Virus record (IMG/VR): IMGVR_UViG_3300044695_000691
Location: 1 to 28,396 of that record
Source: a virus
DNA: 28,396 bases
Reading direction: 5' to 3' (one strand)
The translations under genes were made by a program, and so were the position numbers. Shown piece after piece: positions 23,398-28,396 of this stretch; position 1 is the stretch's first letter, and each line of letters begins with the position of its first letter. The notes beneath the pieces were generated by a model. That model was given only the letters and a program-made list of their open reading frames with translations. It did no database searches and was not told the DNA's origin.

Positions 23398-23589
23398 ATG
23401 AAATTTGCATTCATCCCAAAAGCCCAATACAAAATCGGGCAAATCATTCAAGTGCATGGTAAGCCCATGCGTGTAGAGTCTTACACACACACTGGCAAGA
23501 ACGTCACAGTACACACGCTAGAGAATGCCCCTAAGTTTCAGAGAATCATCTGCATCTGTACCGATGCACCCTCAATCGAAGGGGTTTGA
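23398..23589 (+). CDS. Small early protein, unknown function
   Basis: 63 residues, probably beta-rich (YKIGQIIQVHGKPMRVES, then VTVHTLENAP), ending with two Cys (ICICTD). No family recognised. Size and strand pattern suggest a small barrel like the 74-residue neighbour. It is preceded by leader copy 4, and a 27-residue membrane micro-ORF starts one base after its stop. Confidence 0.6.
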   Translation: MKFAFIPKAQYKIGQIIQVHGKPMRVESYTHTGKNVTVHTLENAPKFQRIICICTDAPSIEGV

Positions 23590-23590
23590 C

Positions 23591-23674
23591 ATGGATAAAT
23601 CAGAAATTCTTTACGGTATCGTGTGCGTGATTGTATTTGCTTGCATCGGTATCATGCTTGCATGGCGGGGTTAA
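23591..23674 (+). CDS. 27-residue single-helix membrane micro-protein (candidate)
   Basis: ATG at 23591, one base after the preceding stop. After a short charged start (MDKSEI) nearly the whole peptide is one hydrophobic helix, ending in basic WRG. A GAAGGGG stretch lies about seven bases upstream. Tiny membrane peptides of this design occur in phages, often modulating host membrane enzymes or lysis. It is too short for composition to prove coding. Confidence 0.45.
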   Translation: MDKSEILYGIVCVIVFACIGIMLAWRG

Positions 23675-23753
23675 GAATACAAACCATTGCCCTTGTTCTA
23701 GGGCTTTGGCTTGCATTTTGACAATGTAAGGCTTGCAGGGGCTTGCCTGTGCT

Positions 23754-23771
23754 TTTGAATAGGTGTTAATC
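23754..23771 (+). repeat. Early-gene leader, copy 5
   Basis: TTTGAATAGGTGTTAATC before ATG 23772; AGGTG at 23761-23765 is six bases before the start. It also shows that GTG at 23763 belongs to the ribosome site and is not the start codon. Confidence 0.7.
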
Positions 23772-24014
23772 ATGATTCAACCTTCACACTTCACAAGAAT
23801 CAAGAATGACGTTAATGGCAATCCTCGTCATGTTTGTCATTTCTTGATGTTTTCCCGCAATTATGAAGATGCGTTAGCCATTGCTAAAACATTGGGCGGC
23901 AAAAAATTCCATAATAAACAATACGGCGGCGGCATTGTGTTTCAATCGTACAGCTTGCCAGAGTTATGCAAACGCATTAACGAAATCACCCAAAAAACAG
24001 AGGTGGCAGCATGA
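23772..24014 (+). CDS. Small early protein, unknown function
   Basis: 80 residues from ATG 23772. Contains HVCHFLMFSRNYEDALAIAK then a Gly-rich turn (LGGKKFHNKQYGGGIVFQSY) and a helical end (LPELCKRINEITQK), suggesting a small alpha/beta fold. No family recognised. Its stop overlaps the next ATG (ATGA), starting a chain of coupled small genes. Confidence 0.6.
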   Translation: MIQPSHFTRIKNDVNGNPRHVCHFLMFSRNYEDALAIAKTLGGKKFHNKQYGGGIVFQSYSLPELCKRINEITQKTEVAA

Positions 24015-24298
24015 ACGACAAACTTGAATGGAAAGCCCTTTGGGATGCAATGGATTCAAACCCTGACCAATGGATACCCACAACAGAATCAATGTATTGG
24101 GAAATGCTGGAAGTCTTGCCGCCTGAAATAATGGCTAGAACGGCCTTTTTGGTTGGTGAAGCCACACGCCACACAAAAGACGGTAAAGCTGTCTATTCAT
24201 GCTTTAAACAAGTAAATGATGATTATTTTGCAAAGCATTTAACAGTCGCAGAGTTTAAAAATCAATTTGTACCGCTGAAAGGATGGGTTTCAGCATGA
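24011..24298 (+). CDS. DUF1419-like small protein
   Basis: 95 residues. The pattern YWEMLEVLPPEIM, then FLVGEATRH, YSCFKQ and LTVAEFKNQF is one I recall from the DUF1419 family, found in proteobacterial phages and mobile elements with no known function. It begins inside the stop of the previous gene and ends with ATGA into the next, so four ORFs are probably translated in relay. Confidence 0.6.
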   Translation: MNDKLEWKALWDAMDSNPDQWIPTTESMYWEMLEVLPPEIMARTAFLVGEATRHTKDGKAVYSCFKQVNDDYFAKHLTVAEFKNQFVPLKGWVSA

Positions 24299-24450
24299 GC
24301 AAAAAAGAATATCTGCAATGTGTTTTGCGCCTGTTAACTCCTGAACAAATTTTGCTCAGTGCATCAAATCCAACACCTTACATGAAGCCAATTCACATAA
24401 AGCTGCATTATGTGGCTCTGCGTCGATTAGGTCATGAGGTGACAGCATGA
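24295..24450 (+). CDS. 51-residue basic protein, unknown function
   Basis: Starts MSKKEYLQCVLRLLTPEQIL and continues helical and basic (HIKLHYVALRRLG). No domain recognised. Both ends overlap neighbours by ATGA, which supports real translation by coupling even though it is short. Confidence 0.5.
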   Translation: MSKKEYLQCVLRLLTPEQILLSASNPTPYMKPIHIKLHYVALRRLGHEVTA

Positions 24451-24617
24451 CGCAAACCCAAGCCCTGACCCAAGCCCTTGTTTTGGCTATAACTGCACCT
24501 GATGACCAAAAGGCGCAGATGGCGATTGATTTATCTCTTGAGCTTGCAAAGCGTTTAAACGCTGCGGATGTTGAACGCTGCAAAGCTGATGCTCTGCTAA
24601 TTTTGGGGACAACATGA
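24447..24617 (+). CDS. 56-residue helical protein, unknown function
   Basis: Starts MTQTQALTQALVLAITAPDD, then an Ala/Leu-rich amphipathic helix (QMAIDLSLELAKRLN) and a C-terminal helix. The composition suggests a small helical bundle or oligomerisation domain. It is linked by ATGA to both neighbours. The function is unknown. Confidence 0.5.
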   Translation: MTQTQALTQALVLAITAPDDQKAQMAIDLSLELAKRLNAADVERCKADALLILGTT

Positions 24618-24670
24618 TTTATGCCACAGTTGCCTTATTGCTTAGGATAATTTTTCGCAAACAAACTTAA
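24614..24670 (+). CDS. 18-residue hydrophobic peptide (candidate)
   Basis: ATG overlaps the previous stop (ATGA). The peptide is a short hydrophobic run (IYATVALLL) followed by a basic end (RKQ). It ends three bases before the next leader. It is listed because it completes a chain of four ATGA couplings, but such a short ORF may be chance. Confidence 0.25.
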   Translation: MIYATVALLLRIIFRKQT

Positions 24671-24682
24671 AAGGTGTTAAAA
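24659..24682 (+). repeat. Early-gene leader, copy 6
   Basis: AAACAAACTTAAAAGGTGTT then ATG 24683; AGGTG at 24672-24676 is six bases before the start. One base differs from the AATAGG core. It overlaps the end of the 18-residue ORF. Confidence 0.68.
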
Positions 24683-24886
24683 ATGAAAACAGTTTCAATA
24701 GGTTATTTTCGTGAAGATGGTGACTTTTCTTTGTTCGCCACGCTGAACAACCTTGACGAGCACATGAGTCAAGATGAATTCATGGAGTTAGTTAACAGCG
24801 TTGCGTCTGAATTGTGCAGGGCAACAAGGGGAGAGGTGCATACGCTTGAACGAGAAGATGCGCCCGATTATGTAACCTTAGACTAA
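24683..24886 (+). CDS. Small acidic early protein, unknown function
   Basis: 67 residues from ATG 24683; GTG nine bases upstream is part of the ribosome site. Acidic: DEHMSQDEFMELVNSVASEL, then LEREDAPDYVTLD. A beta N-terminus (TVSIGYFREDGDF) is followed by a helix. It could be a DNA-mimic or inhibitor type of protein, but only net charge suggests this. Last gene of the rightward block, before a clear terminator. Confidence 0.6.
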   Translation: MKTVSIGYFREDGDFSLFATLNNLDEHMSQDEFMELVNSVASELCRATRGEVHTLEREDAPDYVTLD

Positions 24887-24908
24887 GTTAGTGAGCACTT
24901 TCCTAAAT

Positions 24909-24929
24909 TAAGCCCTTCGGGGCTTTTTT
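24909..24929 (+). terminator. Rho-independent terminator of the early block
   Basis: AAGCCC and GGGCTT pair around TTCG, followed by TTTT. It ends rightward transcription before the convergent leftward genes. Confidence 0.85.
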
Positions 24930-24982
24930 CTTGTCTGCCTATACCTTACCCTTCCCAAGCCAAAAAACCCGCCTAAAACGGC

Positions 24983-25225
24983 CTATAAATCGTCTGCAAG
25001 GTCATCGTCAACAAACAAACAGATTCCGACATGGTTAAGGTCATGGTCAGGCCGCAAACCAACACGCCAAAAATGTGCTGCCCATCGGACAGAGATTCTT
25101 GCCCCTTCAGCTACCGAACCGCTGCCAATGTGGGAGAGTGCCTTTTTTTCTTGTTCAGAATAAAAAACAACTTGACCCTTTTTGCCTTCAGGCTTGGGTG
25201 AGCGCTTTTTTGGCTTCAATTCCAT
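24983..25225 (-). CDS. Small basic protein, unknown function
   Basis: 80 residues. The N-terminus is Lys/Pro-rich (MELKPKKRSPKPEGKKG), the middle is helical, and the C-terminus is acidic (FVDDDLADDL). It overlaps the RuvC-like gene by 38 nt. GAGG lies about eleven bases before the ATG. It ends convergent to the early block. The charge split suggests DNA or protein contacts; no family recognised. It could start later, but no in-frame Met follows. Confidence 0.45.
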   Translation of the reverse strand: MELKPKKRSPKPEGKKGQVVFYSEQEKKALSHIGSGSVAEGARISVRWAAHFWRVGLRPDHDLNHVGICLFVDDDLADDL

Positions 25226-25682
25226 TGATGGTGTGCCTCAAATATTCTGCGATTAGTAGGGCTTCGGCTTTGTTTATGTCCTTTTTGAGCTTTAGTTTGG
25301 CTTCAGGCCATAAGTATCTAGCCATGTCCAGTGATTCGTTTTTGTCTGCGGTTAGGTGAAAGTGTTTTTTCCAGCGTTGTGGAGTGACCAAATGCACAGG
25401 GTATCTTGTCAACTCGCAAACCGCCGAAATCACACCCACAGCCCTGCCAAACGAAAAGGTAGAGCTAACCCCTTGGTTTGGCATTGAATGGACTTGTTCC
25501 ATGCAAATCTCTGCACCCTCTTTAGGGTCTACTAGGCCAAGAATCCTGCTTTTGAAAACCAAGGCCAAGATGTGTTTGTCTTGGTGTTCAATGTTGAAGG
25601 CTTCCAAGTAATTGCCATGATGGTCAACTGCCCCAAGTGCGCCATTGATGCTGCCCGGGTCTACGCCCAAGTAATAAGTCAT
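25188..25682 (-). CDS. RuvC-like Holliday junction resolvase
   Basis: 164 residues. GVDPGSINGALGAVD (6-20) carries Asp8, ICMEQVHSMP holds Glu62, and the C-terminal KKDINKAEALLIAEYL holds Asp135 and Glu140; these fit the acidic centre of RuvC/RNase H-fold nucleases. FSFGRAVGVI and TPQRWKKHF are typical of the phage branch. It should cut branched DNA made during replication or recombination, preparing concatemers for packaging. Its start overlaps the upstream stop by ATGA. Confidence 0.85.
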   Translation of the reverse strand: MTYYLGVDPGSINGALGAVDHHGNYLEAFNIEHQDKHILALVFKSRILGLVDPKEGAEICMEQVHSMPNQGVSSTFSFGRAVGVISAVCELTRYPVHLVTPQRWKKHFHLTADKNESLDMARYLWPEAKLKLKKDINKAEALLIAEYLRHTINGIEAKKALTQA

Positions 25683-25921
25683 TGATTTTCCTTTACTTTT
25701 TGCAAGAATTCCTCTTGGATGCCCTTGTAAAACCCATAAATGTCATTCTCCAACTCTTTCACCCTGTGCCATGCATGGTGCTTGAACCCCTGTGTTTTCG
25801 CCATCCTGACAAGATGCGATAAGGTCTGGTATCGGTGTTCCTCGGAGGTCGCCACATATCCACAATGCTCTGGTGACTGCAAGTTTGGAATAGTTGTTGA
25901 TTCCATTTTTGTGTTCATCAA
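25679..25921 (-). CDS. Small protein, unknown function (overlaps next ORF)
   Basis: 80 residues, His-rich and polar (EEHRYQTLSHLVRMAKTQGF, then HHAWHRVKELENDIY). The C-terminus is helical. It overlaps the ORF at 25743-25949 by 179 nt in another frame and ends with ATGA into the RuvC-like gene. Ribosome site is weak (AGAGG about 14 bases away). I favour this frame for the shared stretch because its composition is more protein-like there. Confidence 0.5.
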   Translation of the reverse strand: MMNTKMESTTIPNLQSPEHCGYVATSEEHRYQTLSHLVRMAKTQGFKHHAWHRVKELENDIYGFYKGIQEEFLQKVKENQ

Positions 25922-25949
25922 GTAGTTGGTTTGCCTCTAGCCTAGTCAT
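25743..25949 (-). CDS. Small protein, unknown function (alternative-frame overlap)
   Basis: 68 residues. The first 35 (TRLEANQLLDEHKNGINN, then TRALWICGDL) look like a real small phage protein. The remainder (after about residue 38) is less convincing and shares DNA with 25679-25921. Its ATG overlaps the methyltransferase stop (ATGA). It could be a genuine overlapping gene, or the two ORFs could be one gene split by a frameshift or sequence error. Confidence 0.4.
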   Translation of the reverse strand: MTRLEANQLLDEHKNGINNYSKLAVTRALWICGDLRGTPIPDLIASCQDGENTGVQAPCMAQGERVGE

Positions 25950-27061
25950 ACAAAATCCAATACAAATTGTTGTAATCTTTTATCTTGCAAGGGTTTGTAA
26001 TCTAAATTAAGTTCACATCCAAGATATTGTCGGTTTAAATGTTTTGCTACTTGAGCTGTCGTGCCGCTACCCATAAAAGGGTCAAGGACTATGCCGCCAA
26101 TGGGCGCGCCAGCAAGGATGCAAGGCTCAATCAAGTCTGATGGGAATACTGCGAAATGTGCGCCAGCGTAGGGTTTGGTTGTGACTGTCCACACACTTCG
26201 TTTGTTTGCCATTCCACCCGCAAGGGTTGTTTTGTTTTCTTCTCCAATAACTTGATATTTTTCAATATTTGCTTTAACCCCTGCATCTGCTTTTTTATTA
26301 CCCCATGATGTTTTTTTTCTTGCGTGTTCTTCAGCATATGCGGCTGGTTCTGCAATCGACATTCGGTCATAGTAATATTTTTGTGACTTGCTCAACAAAA
26401 AAATGTACTCATGCGCCTTGGTGCATCTGTCTTGCACCGACTCAGGCATAGGATTTGGCTTGTGCCAGATAATGTCTTGACGTAGATACCAGCCATCAGC
26501 CCTCAGTGCAAAGGCAAGCATCCAAGGGATGCCAATAAGGTCTTTGGTCTTTAAGCCTGTCTCATGCAGTTTGTCCAGCTTTCTGTCATTGGCTGGCATA
26601 TTGTTTCTGCCTTCACGTTGGTACTCAGGACTAGCCCTTGCAAAGCCATTGCTGTTGCAATAACTATCCCCAATGTTTAGCCATAGCGTCCCATTGTCCT
26701 CAAGCACATCCCAAACGCATCGAAACACCTCAACCATTGCCTTGATGTATTCCTCTGGTGTTTCTTCTAATCCAAGCTGTGCATCAATTCTTGTTGCGCC
26801 ACATTTGTGGCAGTGAGTGGATGAACCGCCTCGATGTGCTGTTTCAGGTCTTAAAACACTTGTTCCACGTTTGGGGTCATTCCATTTTGTGGGCATGGAG
26901 ATTGAGTGTTCGCAGTCAGCATCACCACCTTCCCACTTGGCTGTTCCATAGTCACGCAAACCATAGTAAGGAGGGCTAGTTATGCAGGTTTGTGCTTTGA
27001 TTCCATGTTCTTTCCACTTACGCATGGTTTCTCTGCAATCACCAAATTCAATTTTATTCAT
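25946..27061 (-). CDS. Orphan DNA methyltransferase, beta-class N4/N6 type
   Basis: 371 residues. Catalytic motif IV is TSPPYYGLRDYG (28-39), and the AdoMet-binding motif I is DPFMGSGTT (327-335). Motif IV before motif I marks the beta class; SPPY is usual for N4-cytosine but also occurs in adenine enzymes. A Cys/His group (CEHS, then HCHKCG) may bind zinc. There is no restriction enzyme gene beside it, so it likely protects phage DNA or marks it. The AGAGG site lies six bases before the ATG. It overlaps the replication-type gene by ATGA. Confidence 0.87.
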   Translation of the reverse strand: MNKIEFGDCRETMRKWKEHGIKAQTCITSPPYYGLRDYGTAKWEGGDADCEHSISMPTKWNDPKRGTSVLRPETAHRGGSSTHCHKCGATRIDAQLGLEETPEEYIKAMVEVFRCVWDVLEDNGTLWLNIGDSYCNSNGFARASPEYQREGRNNMPANDRKLDKLHETGLKTKDLIGIPWMLAFALRADGWYLRQDIIWHKPNPMPESVQDRCTKAHEYIFLLSKSQKYYYDRMSIAEPAAYAEEHARKKTSWGNKKADAGVKANIEKYQVIGEENKTTLAGGMANKRSVWTVTTKPYAGAHFAVFPSDLIEPCILAGAPIGGIVLDPFMGSGTTAQVAKHLNRQYLGCELNLDYKPLQDKRLQQFVLDFV

Positions 27062-27480
27062 GTTCTACCTCTCAAAGCCGCCAATTTAGCCCTGATTTCG
27101 TCAGGCATAGGCACTGATGACCTTCTGCTGTGTTCAATGGCTTCTAGGGCTGTTTCTGTGCGTTTAATCTCAGGAATCTCAGCACCATCCCATCGTTGTT
27201 GGTTCAGGTAGACCAAAGGCGCAGGGATGAAAGCACCATTTGACTTTAGCCATTGCTCTGTTGTCTTGAGCCATTGAACGTGCTTGATGATTTGGTCTGC
27301 TTGGGTGTCGCAGTAGGACTTTATCCACACCTGTTTGCATTTGGACTTAGCCCCTTTTCTTGGGTTACTAGGCCATACTTTCCAGAAGTCTTCAAACATT
27401 GCATTCTCTTTAGACATAGGTTCTCCAAGGGTGGATAGACAAGAATCTATCCTCTCCTCTCCAGACAGTTTAGTGTTCAT
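27058..27480 (-). CDS. Small replication-type protein
   Basis: 140 residues. The segment FEDFWKVWPSNPRKGAKSKC, then IIKHVQWLK and FIPAPLVYLNQQRWDGAE matches the C-terminal domain of phage replication initiation and primosomal proteins (pattern FW-x-x-(Y/W)P near the start and P-x-x-(W/Y)LN-x-x-RW). Such domains load helicase or contact DnaB. An N-terminal DNA-binding domain is absent, so this may be a stand-alone loader. AGGAG lies eight bases upstream of the ATG. It overlaps the methyltransferase by ATGA. Confidence 0.68.
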   Translation of the reverse strand: MNTKLSGEERIDSCLSTLGEPMSKENAMFEDFWKVWPSNPRKGAKSKCKQVWIKSYCDTQADQIIKHVQWLKTTEQWLKSNGAFIPAPLVYLNQQRWDGAEIPEIKRTETALEAIEHSRRSSVPMPDEIRAKLAALRGRT

Positions 27481-27826
27481 TCATTCACTCCTATTAAAAT
27501 TGAAAAACCAAAAAGCCCCAAGTGCGCTTGACGGATTTGTTCGCTTATACAACTGGCCTTGTTTACCACCGATGTACCAGTTGCTTTACCAGTCGCCAAA
27601 TCAACGCTGGTCACGTTTTGCACAAGGGGTGTACTTGTGTGCGGTGTTTTCTTCCAAGCAGTCCATGCAGACCCACTAGTAACGTCTGGAGTACGGATGC
27701 GGAGTAGGAATAAAAAAAGCCACTTAGCTCTACCCTCGGTGAGAACCCTAAAGCAAAAACCAAGGGCGAGAGTAGAATTAAGTGGCTTCATTTCATTGCT
27801 TCTCACGGCAACGACTCAATGATACA
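27481..27826 (-). other. 346-base stretch without a convincing gene
   Basis: Minus-strand ORFs here are poor: one 109-residue reading passes through a long hairpin and lacks natural composition. A short Cys-containing ORF (MDCLEENTAHKYTPCAKRDQ) begins near 27666 but is only 21 residues. TATAAG on the minus strand at 27549-27544 could be a -10 box, without a good -35. The AGGAG at 27492-27488 serves the downstream gene. The main feature is the hairpin listed separately. Confidence 0.5.
27711..27786 (-). terminator. Long hairpin with U-tract, minus-strand terminator-like
   Basis: Positions 27767-27786 pair with 27719-27738: on the minus strand 17 Watson-Crick pairs, two G-U pairs and one A/C mismatch over 20 bases. 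The 28-base loop holds an extra CCCT/AGGG stem. Seven T follow (27718-27712). It is larger than typical terminators, so it may also be a structured small RNA. Confidence 0.65.
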
Positions 27827-27976
27827 TCAATAACAGTTTGTGTTGCAATTATTTCCCCAGCAACAGGTTGTGCAAGTCACATAACGACCATTTGCATAGT
27901 AGGTATGTGTTGAACAAGCCGCCCAAACTGTCAGGCTAGATACCGCTAAGTACGCACCAATAATGGCTTTTTTCAT
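27827..27976 (-). CDS. Exported Cys-rich micro-protein
   Basis: 49 residues from ATG 27976, chosen because AAAGGAG lies just upstream; an ATG 14 codons earlier is not preceded by such a site. A signal peptide (MKKAIIGAYLAVSSLTVWA) is followed by about 30 residues with six Cys at 21, 35, 38, 39, 44 and 48 (TCTTCCWGNNCNTNC). The mature part would be a disulfide-bonded periplasmic peptide. I recall similar CTTCC peptides in other phages with no known role. It lies between a winged-helix-like gene and a long hairpin. Confidence 0.65.
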   Translation of the reverse strand: MKKAIIGAYLAVSSLTVWAACSTHTYYANGRYVTCTTCCWGNNCNTNCY

Positions 27977-27986
27977 GATTTCTCCT

Positions 27987-28337
27987 TTAAACAAAGTAGT
28001 TGCTGAACCGACTCTCACACTTCAAAAAATCTAAAGCACCCCTACGATGAACAAGGTCTTTCCAGTTCCCTTGGACATAAGTCTCATGTGTCGTGCCATT
28101 GGCATGGCGAGGCGTATTCTCTGATTTAGTCTCAATCAGCTTCATCCGACCAGCATTGGTCAAGTGCCACATATCGCCAATCTCCACCACCAAACCATTC
28201 ATTTCAAGGTTTTTCAGGTGGGTGAGGCAGTGATACGAGCCAGGCGAATAAGTCTCTGTTGTGGTGAATGAAACGCTACTTCTAGCTCCGTTTGTCAGAC
28301 GTTTGAGGGTTTGCAGTTGTGGAATTGACAGTTTCAT
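27987..28337 (-). CDS. Winged-helix-like protein, putative regulator
   Basis: 116 residues. The N-terminus is helical (IPQLQTLKRLTNGAR). Residues 36-68 (HCLTHLKNLEMNGLVVEIGD then MWHLTNAGRMKL) read as a recognition helix and wing, typical of winged-helix DNA-binding proteins. The C-terminal part is basic and polar. It may regulate phage genes, but the similarity is weak. The upstream end of the operon lies beyond the window. Confidence 0.5.
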   Translation of the reverse strand: MKLSIPQLQTLKRLTNGARSSVSFTTTETYSPGSYHCLTHLKNLEMNGLVVEIGDMWHLTNAGRMKLIETKSENTPRHANGTTHETYVQGNWKDLVHRRGALDFLKCESRFSNYFV

Positions 28338-28396
28338 TGTTTAACTTCTTGTTGATGGATTGTGCCAACAGTTTACGCAACCAGTTGGCTCCTCCA

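Noticed and set aside
22405-24682. Repeated leaders as a CRISPR array
   Set aside because: Copies are 200-900 bases apart, each sits before a gene start and contains a ribosome site; there are no regular spacers.
24964-24985. Weak minus-strand hairpin with T-run after the 80-residue gene
   Set aside because: Only three base pairs can be drawn; too weak to call a terminator.
27477-27806. Minus-strand 109-residue ORF
   Set aside because: It runs through the 20-bp hairpin and U-tract, has no natural ribosome site, and the next gene has its own AGGAG.
28282-28395. Possible C-terminus of an upstream minus-strand gene (ends TANPQTSDKRS) and an alternative frame ending at 28341
   Set aside because: Two frames are open at the right edge and neither shows a recognisable family, so no partial gene is called.

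Overview
The window is part of a tailed double-stranded DNA phage genome with a short-tail (podovirus) virion plan. It probably infects a freshwater Gram-negative bacterium. The phage call is firm: a complete late block is present (TerS-like, TerL, portal, scaffold, major capsid, decoration protein, tail adaptor, nozzle, ejection-type proteins, fibres, lysis-type membrane proteins). The host is inferred from spanin and lipoprotein-type lysis genes, moderate base composition, and several small gene families I recognise from freshwater phages. No integrase, repressor or tRNA gene is seen.

Layout. Positions 1-21698 are one long leftward (minus-strand) late block with very tight packing and many 4-8 nt start/stop overlaps. 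In transcription order it runs TerS-like, TerL, a small head protein, portal, two tail-fibre genes with three small accessory genes, scaffold, major capsid, decoration protein, a run of small basic or membrane proteins, adaptor, nozzle, three large ejection-type proteins, a coiled-coil/membrane protein, then a lysis-type group that runs off the left edge. Two strong minus-strand terminator hairpins flank the decoration gene, so expression after the capsid gene should step down.

Positions 21699-22430 hold no gene. They carry a good sigma70-type promoter pointing right and a hairpin-rich stretch that may be a long leader or noncoding RNA. Positions 22431-24930 are a rightward early-type block of ten small ORFs. 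Six carry a nearly identical leader with an AGGTG ribosome site and most of these are preceded by a hairpin; one encodes a short ArdC-N-like protein. The block ends at a clean rho-independent terminator.

Positions 24983-28396 run leftward again: a small basic protein, a RuvC-like resolvase, two mutually overlapping small ORFs, an orphan beta-class DNA methyltransferase, a small replication-type protein, a gene-poor stretch with a 20-bp hairpin, an exported Cys-rich micro-protein and a winged-helix-like protein.

The best candidates for something undescribed are the structured region at 21731-22400, the repeated leader/hairpin gene cassettes at 22381-24682, and a gene at 855-1553 that appears to start at ATT. 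All functional names rest on motif reading and memory of families, with no database search.
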